Positions 40,637 through 48,910 of a stretch of DNA of 64,000 nucleotides are shown here, one piece after another. Numbering within the stretch: the stretch's first letter is position 1; every line of letters starts with the position of its first letter. The stretch lies in contig PKUO01000105.1 of NCBI GenBank assembly GCA_002869585.1, forward strand, positions 62,001-126,000, given 5' to 3'. The notes beneath the pieces were generated by a model that was given only the letters and a program-made list of their open reading frames with translations, was not told the DNA's origin and made no database searches. Origin of the DNA: Sedimenticola sp. (GTDB lineage Bacteria > Pseudomonadota > Gammaproteobacteria > Chromatiales > Chromatiaceae). Made by a program: the position numbers and the translations under genes.

Positions 40637-41458
40637 TTAATTGGCATGCTGCTCGACCTTATCCACCGAATCATGCCCTGCCCCTTCAATCTCGAGCAGT
40701 GTCAGATGGGGCATATCACAGTTGCCGATTATCGCCCGGGAATCCTCAACCGGCACTGTGCTGTCAGCCGTTCCATGCACCAGCAATACCGGGCAGGTCA
40801 CATGGCAAACGGTCTCCAGCGGGGCGATTTGTGCAAACCGGTGGCCGATCACCCATTGCACGTAGTAAAGAATTCCAGCAACCAGTGGCTTAGGAAGGCG
40901 CTTGAGATAGCGTCGCATCATCCATTCCGGGTGTGCAAAGGCAGAAACACTGATCGCGGCAGCAATATCTGCACGCCTGGAGGCCGCAAGTAGTACCGCC
41001 CCGGCGCCCACCGAGTGGCCCAGCAGTACGACTTTTTCGGCAATGCCACCATGCTCCCGCTTCAGCCAGTCGATCACCATACCCAGATCCTCGGCAAACT
41101 TTGGCATTGAGGAGAAACTGTGACCGTCGCTGGAGCCATGATTTCTGGCATCGAACAGTAGCACATTCAGTCCCGCCCGCCGAAAGGGTATCGCCAGGGG
41201 CATCATCAGTTCGGCATTACCGCCCCATCCATGCAGAATGATCAGCGTGGTATTCGAGCTTGCAACCGGTAGCAGCCAACCGAACAACTGCCTGTTCCCA
41301 AGTGTAGGGATTGTCACCTGCCGGTAGTCGAACCCGAAATCTCCAGGTGTCCCCCGCTCCCGGTTTCTGGGCGCCCTAAACCCCAGATGGATGGCTATCA
41401 GCAACAGCGCGGTGATTGAAAGGAGGACACCAGCAGGGATCAAAATATACGACATCAA
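40637..41458 (-). CDS. Membrane-anchored alpha/beta hydrolase
   Basis: A 273-residue serine hydrolase with an N-terminal membrane helix (about 3-24). The nucleophile elbow is GHSVGAGA, the acid is in LLVHGTADSTVP and the histidine in EGAGHDSVD. The oxyanion region LHGWGGNAELMMPLA and the FDARNHGSSDG segment are typical of BEM46/YqkD-like acyl hydrolases. Substrate unknown. It follows lpxA on the same strand after a 68-base AT-rich gap. Confidence 0.85.
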   Translation of the reverse strand: MMSYILIPAGVLLSITALLLIAIHLGFRAPRNRERGTPGDFGFDYRQVTIPTLGNRQLFGWLLPVASSNTTLIILHGWGGNAELMMPLAIPFRRAGLNVLLFDARNHGSSDGHSFSSMPKFAEDLGMVIDWLKREHGGIAEKVVLLGHSVGAGAVLLAASRRADIAAAISVSAFAHPEWMMRRYLKRLPKPLVAGILYYVQWVIGHRFAQIAPLETVCHVTCPVLLVHGTADSTVPVEDSRAIIGNCDMPHLTLLEIEGAGHDSVDKVEQHAN

Positions 41459-41526
41459 TATTAATATATTTATTTAAAAATAATTTATATCTAATTGATA
41501 TTTTTAGTATAAATAGAAAGACAAGC

Positions 41527-42294
41527 CTAGCCTCGTGCCAGCCCCTTGTCCGAGCTTTCAAGAAACTGATAGATCACCTGCAGGTACTTATTGTCATTCT
41601 CCCTGAGCTCATCCTTGATCTGTGAGAGGGTCTTATCGGTCTTGAATATCGCTTTGTAGACCCGGTGAATCTCGCGGATATCAGCCTTATCCACACCCAG
41701 TCGTTCAAGACCCACCTTGTTGATGGTCACCGTCGCTGCGGGTATGCCATCAGCGATACAGTAGGGCAACACATCATGTGTAAGCTTTGAAAAACCGCCA
41801 ACAAAGGCATGTTCGCCAATCTTGACGAATTGTATGACCCCGGTCATACCGCTGACGATGGAGCCATTGCCCATTACCACATGCCCGGACAGCTTGGCGC
41901 CACTGCTGAGAATGACCTGATTACCCAGGAGGCAGTCATGCGCTACATGGCAATAGGCTTGAATCAGACAATCATTGCCGACGATGGTCTCGTCGCCATC
42001 ATTGGTTGCTGCATGTACTGTGGCATATTCGCGGATCGAGTTCCTGTCCCCGATCCGCACCCTTGGCTTGCCGCCGCGAAATTTCATATCCTGGGTCTGC
42101 TTGCCGAGACAAGCGTAGGAGAATATCTCGTTATCATCCCCGATAGTGGTACACCCGTCGATCGTGACATTGGAATGAATGTTGTTGTTTTTCCCGATTG
42201 TCACTTCGCTGCCGATGACGCAAAACGGACCCACCCGGGTGCCATCGCCGATGACTGCACCCTCTTCAATGACCGCTGTGGGATGAATCTGCAT
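41527..42294 (-). CDS. lpxA: LpxA, UDP-N-acetylglucosamine O-acyltransferase
   Basis: Adds the 3-hydroxyacyl chain to UDP-GlcNAc, the first step of lipid A synthesis. The left-handed beta-helix hexapeptide repeats run from residue 1 to about 185 (for example IHPTAVIEEGAVIGDGTRVG). The catalytic His lies in AYCHVAHDCLLGNQV. The C-terminal helical part begins near LGVDKADIREIHRVYK. I chose the ATG at 42292-42294 (MQIHPTAV), giving 255 residues against 262 in E. coli. Unusually it is not next to lpxD, fabZ or lpxB, so it may be a second copy or a relocated gene. Confidence 0.92.
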   Translation of the reverse strand: MQIHPTAVIEEGAVIGDGTRVGPFCVIGSEVTIGKNNNIHSNVTIDGCTTIGDDNEIFSYACLGKQTQDMKFRGGKPRVRIGDRNSIREYATVHAATNDGDETIVGNDCLIQAYCHVAHDCLLGNQVILSSGAKLSGHVVMGNGSIVSGMTGVIQFVKIGEHAFVGGFSKLTHDVLPYCIADGIPAATVTINKVGLERLGVDKADIREIHRVYKAIFKTDKTLSQIKDELRENDNKYLQVIYQFLESSDKGLARG

Positions 42295-42379
42295 TAATAG
42301 CCCCTTCTCATGGAGAGTGCGGAACAGCCATGTTTCGTTCACGCAGGTCTGTATTTATTCGCTGGGAAAATCTTACCAC

Positions 42380-43288
42380 TCACTGGGCTTCAGCAATACC
42401 GCCAACCGCCTCGAAAAGGTGCGGCAAAAAGCGCTCCAGTTCCAGGGTCATCAGCGAAAAATCGACATCAAACCGGGTTGCTGCATCCTCGGCCTCAGCC
42501 TCTGCTGCCTGCTCCTGAATTACATCGAGAAATTTCAGGCGCTTCACTGACATGTCTTCGGTAAACACAAACGAGAGGCGCTCACCCCAATTCAGGGAGA
42601 GGCGTACCACCTGTTTACCGGCCTTGAGATGAGTGGTGATCTCATCCCCTTCAAGATCCTGGCGACGGCAGCGGACTATAGCCCCCTCCTCGACCGGATC
42701 ACGCAGTTCACACTCATCCTGCAGCAGGAACTCATCAGACGGATGGCCGCTCAACCAGGCAGTCATCACCGCGGCCGGAGAGAGATTGACCTGTACCGGC
42801 CGGACCTGAAAACTGCCCAGGGTTTCGCGCATCAGGCTGATCAACTCCTCGGCTCGCTTGGGGCTGGCGGCATCCACGACCAACCACTCATTCTTGGTGT
42901 CGATATAGGCATAGGTGAGCGCGGATTTACTGAATGCCTTGGGCAGCAGGTCCTGCATGATCTCATCACGCATTTCGCCCTGCTCACGACGGCGCACCTT
43001 GCGGTCCTCGGCCTCCTCGATCTCGGCTACCCGATCGGCCAGCACCTCGCGCACCACCGCGGCAGGCAGTACCTTCTCATCCTTGCGGGCACAGACCATG
43101 ATGCATTTGCCGACGGCATGGGTCAGTTGCGAACCGCTGCGTCCTAGAGGACTCTGCCAGCCGATGGTGGACATCTCCAGACTCCCGCACGCCCTGGCGG
43201 ACTTCTCCAGCATCCGATCGTGCAGCGCCTCTGAATCGAGTTCGAACGGTTTGGTGAGAAGGTAGATCTGGAGATTTTTAAACCACAT
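42380..43288 (-). CDS. rdgC: Recombination-associated protein RdgC
   Basis: A 302-residue ring-forming DNA-binding protein that limits RecA action. The family start MWFKNLQIYLLTKPF is complete. The central segments MTAWLSGHPSDEFLLQDECEL and GKQVVRLSLNWGERLSFVFTED are characteristic. Length equals that of E. coli RdgC (303). It lies upstream of lpxA on the same strand, with 85 bases between. Confidence 0.96.
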   Translation of the reverse strand: MWFKNLQIYLLTKPFELDSEALHDRMLEKSARACGSLEMSTIGWQSPLGRSGSQLTHAVGKCIMVCARKDEKVLPAAVVREVLADRVAEIEEAEDRKVRRREQGEMRDEIMQDLLPKAFSKSALTYAYIDTKNEWLVVDAASPKRAEELISLMRETLGSFQVRPVQVNLSPAAVMTAWLSGHPSDEFLLQDECELRDPVEEGAIVRCRRQDLEGDEITTHLKAGKQVVRLSLNWGERLSFVFTEDMSVKRLKFLDVIQEQAAEAEAEDAATRFDVDFSLMTLELERFLPHLFEAVGGIAEAQ

Positions 43289-43366
43289 GAGTTTGTTCCC
43301 GGGAAAAATCGGGCATTATGGCGAATGGCTCTCCGGCTTTCCAGGGCTGCCGTTCGGTTTTTCTAC

Positions 43367-43430
43367 TTACTTGTTAATCTAATATTATTTTTTAAATTAT
43401 TACATTTAGTTAGATAATTAATATAAGTAA
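43367..43430. repeat. AT-rich imperfect inverted repeat
   Basis: The ends TTACTT (43367-43372) and AAGTAA (43425-43430) are complementary. They continue inward with partial pairing between TTAATCTAA and TTAGAT..TTAA. Base composition here is far more AT-rich than in the genes. It lies between the amrS stop and the rdgC start, so it could hold the rdgC promoter or a weak terminator. Confidence 0.4.
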
Positions 43431-43490
43431 CAACATTAGCTTTTAACCAGGGGATATTGAATCAAGTGAGAAACCCCTGTAGCGGTCCGA

Positions 43491-44579
43491 TCAAGCCATC
43501 CGTACCGGCAGTCGTTTCGCCCCCCAGTCTCCGGAGCGGCTCTCAAAAACACCGGGACATTGCGCACCGCAAAACCGGCAGGTGCCTGATTCTGTCAGAT
43601 TCCACTCGCCCAGTTCATACCAGTCCCGGGCGATCAGCAGTTTCCCGCAGGAGGAACACCAGGTACTGCCGCCGGCGCTGTCATGAACATTGCCGGTATA
43701 GGCGAAGTGCACACCGTTAGCCATTGCGATCTCCCGCGCACGGGTCAAGGTGGCCACAGGGGTGGCCGGCGTGTTCATCATCTTGTATGAGGGGTGAAAG
43801 GCGGTGAAATGCATCGGCACCTCCGGCCCGAGGTGCTCGACCACCCATTGTGTCATCTCGTTCAGCTCCTTCTCAGAGTCGTTTTCCCCGGGAATCAGCA
43901 AGGTGGTCAGTTCAAACCAGACCGGGGTTTCCTGCTTGAGGTAGACCAGTGTTTCCAAGATCGGCTGCAGCGATGCGCCGGTCAGTTTTTTGTAAAAGCT
44001 CTCGGTAAAGGCCTTCAGATCAACATTGGCGGCATCGATATGGCGGAAAAACAGCTCTCGCGGTTTGGGAGAGATGTAGCCGGCCGTCACCGCGACCGTT
44101 TTGATCCCGAGCGCATGACAGGCAATGGCGGTATCAATGGCATACTCCATGAAAATTACCGGATCGTTATAGGTAAATGCGACGCTCCGACAATCCAGCT
44201 GTTGGGCCTTTTGGGCAATGGCCTGGGGAGATGCTGCGTCTGCCAGGGTGTCCATCTCCCGGGATTTGCTCATATCCCAGTTCTGGCAAAAACGGCAGGC
44301 CAAATTGCAGCCGGCCGTACCGAAGGAGAATACCGGGGTACCCGGCAGGAAATGGTTGAGCGGTTTTTTCTCGATCGGGTCCACGCAGAATCCACTGGAA
44401 CGGCCATAGCTGGTCAGTACAATCTCGCCGTTTTCACAGGCGCGGATAAAACAGAGCCCCTGTTGCCCCTCTTTCAGCTGGCACTCCCTGGGACAGAGAT
44501 CGCACTGAACACGCCCATCGTCCAGCTTGTGCCAGTACTCGGTAGGGAAACTGTTGCTCTGAATAGCCATCACTGCCAC
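43491..44579 (-). CDS. amrS: AmmeMemoRadiSam system radical SAM enzyme
   Basis: A 362-residue radical SAM protein of the AmmeMemoRadiSam system, whose chemistry is still unclear. The cluster motif is CNLACRFCQNWDMS, near residue 91. An N-terminal cysteine group (CDLCPRECQL, GLCFIR) and a C-terminal group (WCSSCGKLL, CRFCGAQCPG) may bind additional metal. It is divergent from amrB, with a 117-base gap containing a near-perfect palindrome, and forms a cluster with amrB and amrA. Start ATG at 44577-44579; the second Met is three codons later. Confidence 0.93.
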   Translation of the reverse strand: MAVMAIQSNSFPTEYWHKLDDGRVQCDLCPRECQLKEGQQGLCFIRACENGEIVLTSYGRSSGFCVDPIEKKPLNHFLPGTPVFSFGTAGCNLACRFCQNWDMSKSREMDTLADAASPQAIAQKAQQLDCRSVAFTYNDPVIFMEYAIDTAIACHALGIKTVAVTAGYISPKPRELFFRHIDAANVDLKAFTESFYKKLTGASLQPILETLVYLKQETPVWFELTTLLIPGENDSEKELNEMTQWVVEHLGPEVPMHFTAFHPSYKMMNTPATPVATLTRAREIAMANGVHFAYTGNVHDSAGGSTWCSSCGKLLIARDWYELGEWNLTESGTCRFCGAQCPGVFESRSGDWGAKRLPVRMA

Positions 44580-44587
44580 CTTTGTTA

Positions 44588-44606
44588 CCTATACTTCAAG
44601 TATAGG
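44588..44606. promoter_or_regulatory. 19-base operator-like palindrome between amrS and amrB
   Basis: CCTATACTT and AAGTATAGG are perfect 9-base complementary arms around one central base. It begins nine bases upstream of the amrS start codon, inside the divergent amrS/amrB region. It resembles the compact dyads used by MerR- or GntR-type regulators, but no regulator gene lies nearby. Confidence 0.5.
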
Positions 44607-44696
44607 ATTCCGTGTCCTTGATTTTTTCGAATTTGCATCACATTGTTATGCTGTAGAAGACATTGAGATATCCAAACCCCAGCAGAGGTTTCAGTC

Positions 44697-45485
44697 ATGA
44701 CGACCATTCGCAGACCGGCAGTTGCCGGGATGTTTTATCCAGGAGATCCGGCTGAACTCAGGGCAGAAATTCAGCAGTTTCTGGCACAGGCCAAAGGCGC
44801 AAAAATTACAGCTCCAAAGGCACTGATAGCCCCTCATGCCGGTTATATCTATTCCGGACCGATCGCCGCCAATGCCTACGCACTGCTGAACGGCATCGCC
44901 GAGCACATACAGCGGGTAATCCTGCTCGCCCCTGCCCACCGCATGGCATTCAGCGGTCTGGCGGCATCCGCCGCGGATCGTTTTCAGACGCCCCTGGGCG
45001 ATATCGAGGTAGATAAACCGGCGCTGCGACAGGTGCTGGCGCTGGATCAGGTCAACACTATCGAACAGGCTTTCGACAACGAGCACAGCATCGAGGTGCA
45101 TCTGCCCTTTCTACAGGAGATGCTGCCCAACTTCAGGATCGTCCCTCTGCTGGTGGGGGATGCCAGCGCCGAACAGGTTGATGAGGTGCTGGAGATTCTC
45201 TGGGGTGGAGATGAAACCCTGATCGTCATCAGCTCGGATCTCAGCCACTTTCTCGACTACGCCACGGCCAGACAGATGGACGCCGAGGCGACGCGGGCCA
45301 TCGAATCCCTGGAGCCCGAAGATCTTTCCTATAACCATGCCTGTGGCCGTATCCCGATCAAGGGTTTGTTGCTGGCGGCCCGTCATCATCATCTGAAGGT
45401 AACGACACTGGATCTGCGAAACTCCGGCGATACGGCCGGACCACGCAATCAGGTTGTTGGGTATGGTGCCTATGCATTCTCGTGA
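44697..45485 (+). CDS. amrB: AmmeMemoRadiSam system protein B (Memo-like)
   Basis: A 262-residue Memo-family protein, related in fold to class III extradiol dioxygenases. Family segments are RRPAVAGMFYPGDPAEL at the start, ALIAPHAGYIYSGPIAANAY, ILLAPAHRMAF, EHSIEVHLPFLQ and the late SSDLSHFLDY. The histidines HAGY, AHR and SIEVH correspond to the metal-site residues of the fold. Its end overlaps the amrA start by 14 bases. Confidence 0.93.
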   Translation: MTTIRRPAVAGMFYPGDPAELRAEIQQFLAQAKGAKITAPKALIAPHAGYIYSGPIAANAYALLNGIAEHIQRVILLAPAHRMAFSGLAASAADRFQTPLGDIEVDKPALRQVLALDQVNTIEQAFDNEHSIEVHLPFLQEMLPNFRIVPLLVGDASAEQVDEVLEILWGGDETLIVISSDLSHFLDYATARQMDAEATRAIESLEPEDLSYNHACGRIPIKGLLLAARHHHLKVTTLDLRNSGDTAGPRNQVVGYGAYAFS

Positions 45486-46053
45486 AGCTGATCATCCCCC
45501 CCTCTCGACCGAAGCAAGAGAGACGCTGTTGAGGATAGCCGGGTAATCGATTCGAAACGGTCTGCAGCAGGGAGAGCCATTGCAGATCAGCGCCAGTGAT
45601 TTTTCGGACGAGTTGCAGCAACGGCGCGCCAGCTTCGTCACCCTCAATCGCGGGGGCAATCTGCGCGGTTGCATCGGTCATCTGGAAGCTGTGCTGCCAC
45701 TGATCGAGGATGTCGCGGAAAACGCCTTCTCGGCGGCCTTTCGCGATCCGCGCTTTCCACCCCTGTCAGATCGGGAGATGACCGATCTGGAGATTCATAT
45801 CTCGGTATTGACCCCGGCCTCACCCATGGATTTCGAGTCAGAAAACGACCTGTTGGACAAGATCCGACCGGGGATAGATGGTCTGATCCTGGAAGAAGGC
45901 TATCACCGCGGGACCTTCCTGCCTTCGGTGTGGGAGTCTTTACCCGACGCTAAAAGCTTTCTGCTGCACCTGAAACAGAAGGCTGGCCTGCCGGCAAACC
46001 ACTGGTCGGATAAAATCAAGGTATCGCGCTACCAGACTGAGTCATTCCCCTGA
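45472..46053 (+). pseudogene. amrA: AmmeMemoRadiSam system protein A (AMMECR1) with early in-frame TAA
   Basis: A 193-codon AMMECR1 frame beginning at the ATG 45472-45474 inside the end of amrB. Codon 25 is TAA (45544-45546). Before it the sequence reads LSTEARETLLRIAG and after it, in the same frame, SIRNGLQQGEPLQI and the complete core SFVTLNRGGNLRGCIGHLEA. The missing residue is probably Gln (CAA to TAA), Lys or Glu. A TTG at 45580-45582 preceded by AGGGAG at a seven-base distance could restart translation and give a 158-residue protein without the first helix, so some function may remain. No frameshift is present. Confidence 0.8.
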
Positions 46054-46058
46054 CGGGG

Positions 46059-46973
46059 TCATTCAGCCTTCACACAACTGCCGACTGAGCCCGCCTGACA
46101 GACCGTTCCATCAACCCAGATGGCGTGTCCCAGCTCTGCCCCGGCAAATACCGCACCGCCGATAGTCGCGCCGGTCAGATCGGCAAAGCTCAGATCAGCC
46201 CCGGCCAGACCGGCATTGGTGATATCCGCCTTGCGCAGACCGGCGCCCTTGAGCAGAGCCCGGCTCAGATCCGCATAGCTTAGATCAGCCCCGGCCAGAT
46301 CTGCGTATTGCAGATCGGCAGCGATGAGTTGTGCGCCAGAGAGTCTGGCGCCGGCCAATACCGCATTATTCATCAGAGCGCCTTGCAGATTGGCCGATTC
46401 TGCAACCAGACCATCCAGGCGACAGTTGCGCCAGTTCACTCCTGCGCTTGCCACGGCCCGGCAGTCCGGTTCGTCCACTGCAACGGGTTTTTCCAGGTAA
46501 AAGCCATACCCCAGTGTCAGCATCACCACCACAATCAGCACAGCAATGGCCAGTAAGGGCCGTTTTCGACTCTCAGCCTGTTCGCGCAGCACAGTCTTTG
46601 CAGAACGATGTTGCTGTAGCAACTCATCCTCATCCTGGCGTCGCTCCCCCTGCCTGCGTTTCGCATGGAGTCTGTCGCTCTCGGCAGTGCGGCGTTCCCG
46701 GCCGGTACGCTCATCCTCCCGCAGACGGGCTGCGAGCAACTGCTCCTCGGTCCCCTCCTCCATCGCCTTGCGCAGTTCGGGGGGGATCACCTCCGGCGTA
46801 TCTGAGACCAACACCCAGTTTTCCCGGTCGCGACTCACATAATCGTTCAACAGCACTCGCCCGAGAATCAGGAAGCGCCTCAGGGTACCTGAGGGAAAAG
46901 GCCCCTTGACGCTGCTATTGCGGCGGATATACCAGAGGATCTGCTTACCCGATTGTCTGTTCTCGTTGGTCAT
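46059..46973 (-). CDS. Membrane protein with N-terminal GYF-like part and pentapeptide repeats
   Basis: A 304-residue protein of unknown role. Residues about 10-58 (ILWYIRRNSSVKGPFPSGTL ... RENWVLVSD) resemble a GYF_2-type domain. A highly charged linker (about 65-140, rich in Arg and Glu) follows, then one membrane helix (about 142-162, LLAIAVLIVVVMLTLGYGFY). The C-terminal part (about 180-290) is a pentapeptide-repeat helix with A(D/N)LxxA units such as ADLQYADLAGADLSYADL. The cytoplasmic N-terminus and periplasmic repeat domain are inferred. It converges with amrA with five bases between the stops. Confidence 0.78.
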   Translation of the reverse strand: MTNENRQSGKQILWYIRRNSSVKGPFPSGTLRRFLILGRVLLNDYVSRDRENWVLVSDTPEVIPPELRKAMEEGTEEQLLAARLREDERTGRERRTAESDRLHAKRRQGERRQDEDELLQQHRSAKTVLREQAESRKRPLLAIAVLIVVVMLTLGYGFYLEKPVAVDEPDCRAVASAGVNWRNCRLDGLVAESANLQGALMNNAVLAGARLSGAQLIAADLQYADLAGADLSYADLSRALLKGAGLRKADITNAGLAGADLSFADLTGATIGGAVFAGAELGHAIWVDGTVCQAGSVGSCVKAE

Positions 46974-47070
46974 AATGCTTATTTGTTGAATATAACAGTA
47001 AATAGATCGGCTAATTGGTCGATAAACTATAGTGTAATTAGTAGCGAGCGACTAACCCATTGTATTTTCA

Positions 47071-48591
47071 ATGCAAATATCAGACCTAATCGCCAATCCC
47101 CGCTTGGCGGTTGAGGAAATCAAAGGCCAGACGTTACAAAACCTCCGGCCGGGGCAGACTGTTGCCGCCAGGGTTTCGCTGCCGACCGTCAATGAAATGG
47201 CGAAAATCAGGATCGGCAACAGCGAAATTCCAGTAAGCACCCGGGTAACACTGACCGAAGGCCAAAATCTGACACTGACTGTGGTGAAGGTCGGCGAGAG
47301 ACCCGAATTTCAGATTGCCAGAGCGCCGGATAGCCAGGAACTCACCGCCCGGGTCCTGCGGGAGATACTGCCGAAGCAGAATTCGGTTGCCAAGTTCATG
47401 GAGAAACTGGCGACACTGGCGGGAGAAAAACCGGTAACAGGCAATCCATCGCAGACTGCACAGACTAAGCTAGCTGTTTTAGCACGGGGGGGACCATCGC
47501 CTGATCCGGCCGTTCTGGCCAACCGCATGGCGGCCCAAATAGAAGGCAGGCCGCAGCCTGCCATCAACAACGCCCCAGCGGAAACCCAGGGTCGGGTCTC
47601 ACTGAAAAACGATGCGCAGATAATCGCCAAACTGCTCCAACAATCTACTGTCACAGTAAAGACAGCGGATAGTGCACGCGTTACTGAAACACTCGCCAAT
47701 CTGGCGACCCGATTGACTGGCAACACTGTTCAAACAGGGGATCTGAAAAGACCTCAACCCCCGTTAGCCCAGACACAGACTCAGCCGGCCCAGACTCCCG
47801 TGCAGAGTGGCAACACAGCCGAACTTGCAGTCCTGAAGGGGTTGCTTGAACCCAAGGTACTGGAGCAGATCAAAACCCTCCTCAATCAGGTGGGCGCGGT
47901 GGAGAAAGGCATATCCCCCGAGCTACTGCGCCAGGCCCTGGATCAGTCCGGGATACTTCTCGAAACCAAACTGGCTATGGGGCAACCCCCGTCCATAGAC
48001 CTGAAATCGAGCCTGCTACGCCTGTTGTTTTCTATTCGCCCCACAGCGCAGGCGAGCGAACAGGGCAATGTCCAGACGCAACAGCAGTCATCCCAGACCG
48101 GCAGTTTGAACGCCAGCCTGCTGAGAGCCATGAACGAGATCCAGGCCCAGGCAGAAAGCGCACTGGCCAGAATCAATATGAACCAGTTGGCTTCGGTCGC
48201 AGGGGACTCAGATACACGCCAGGTATGGCAGTACGAGCTTCCCCTGAGACATCAGGAACAAACCACCGGATTCATGATCCGCATCGAACGCGAGGCAAAA
48301 CCCGGAGAGACCCCGGAGCAGGCCTGCTGGTCGGTGTTGATCAATTTCGATCTGGAACCCATGGGTCCGATCAGCGCCAAGATCGGCCTGAGCAGCGATG
48401 AGGTCTCCAGCCATTTTGTGGCGGAACGTAGCGAAAGCGTGCAAAAGGTAGAACAGGCCCTGCCGAAGCTAGACCAGGCCTTCCAACGCGCCGGGTTGAA
48501 TGTGAAACACCTGAGTGTTCGTCAGGGCAAGGCCATCCAGCCGCCTACTGCATCAAACCTGTCCCGACAACTACTGGATGAGAAGGCATGA
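47071..48591 (+). CDS. fliK: Flagellar hook-length control protein, FliK-like
   Basis: A 506-residue protein with a long polar, Gln/Thr/Pro-rich middle (about 120-340). The C-terminal FliK/Flg_hook domain is at about 385-490 (WQYELPLRHQEQTTGFMIRI ... GPISAKIGLSSDEVSSHFVAE). FliK measures hook length and switches export specificity through FlhB. The N-terminal 100 residues are hydrophilic and not typical of classical FliK, so it may be a FliK-like paralog. The stop overlaps the ATG of the FlhB-like gene (ATGA), a FliK-FlhB coupling that supports the assignment. Confidence 0.78.
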   Translation: MQISDLIANPRLAVEEIKGQTLQNLRPGQTVAARVSLPTVNEMAKIRIGNSEIPVSTRVTLTEGQNLTLTVVKVGERPEFQIARAPDSQELTARVLREILPKQNSVAKFMEKLATLAGEKPVTGNPSQTAQTKLAVLARGGPSPDPAVLANRMAAQIEGRPQPAINNAPAETQGRVSLKNDAQIIAKLLQQSTVTVKTADSARVTETLANLATRLTGNTVQTGDLKRPQPPLAQTQTQPAQTPVQSGNTAELAVLKGLLEPKVLEQIKTLLNQVGAVEKGISPELLRQALDQSGILLETKLAMGQPPSIDLKSSLLRLLFSIRPTAQASEQGNVQTQQQSSQTGSLNASLLRAMNEIQAQAESALARINMNQLASVAGDSDTRQVWQYELPLRHQEQTTGFMIRIEREAKPGETPEQACWSVLINFDLEPMGPISAKIGLSSDEVSSHFVAERSESVQKVEQALPKLDQAFQRAGLNVKHLSVRQGKAIQPPTASNLSRQLLDEKA

Positions 48592-48875
48592 GCAAGACCT
48601 ACACCCAAGCGCCGGATGTGGCGGTTGCCCTGCTCTACGATGGGAATAATGCCCCGCGCATCACCGCCAAGGGCCGTGGCGCTGTTGCCGAGAGAATATT
48701 CGCCATCGCCGAAAATCACGGTATTCCACTAGAGAATGACCCTGAACTTGCCGCTATACTCGCGCAGATACCGCTTGGCGACGAAATTCCCGAAAACCTC
48801 TATCGGGCGATTGCGGAAATCATTGCATTCGCCTATATGCTCTCAGGCAGAACACCCCCGGGATACAAAAAATAA
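48588..48875 (+). CDS. FlhB C-terminal domain-like protein
   Basis: A 95-residue protein matching only the cytoplasmic C-terminal part of FlhB/YscU export proteins (APDVAVALLYDGNNAPRITAKG ... ENLYRAIAEIIAFAYML). The self-cleaving NPTH motif of full FlhB is absent. Such free FlhB-CTD homologs (YlqH-like) occur next to fliK-like genes in many bacteria. It is translationally coupled to the FliK-like gene. Confidence 0.88.
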   Translation: MSKTYTQAPDVAVALLYDGNNAPRITAKGRGAVAERIFAIAENHGIPLENDPELAAILAQIPLGDEIPENLYRAIAEIIAFAYMLSGRTPPGYKK

Positions 48876-48910
48876 CAATTATTTTTTTTAAGTTTAATTA
48901 GTTATAGTGG

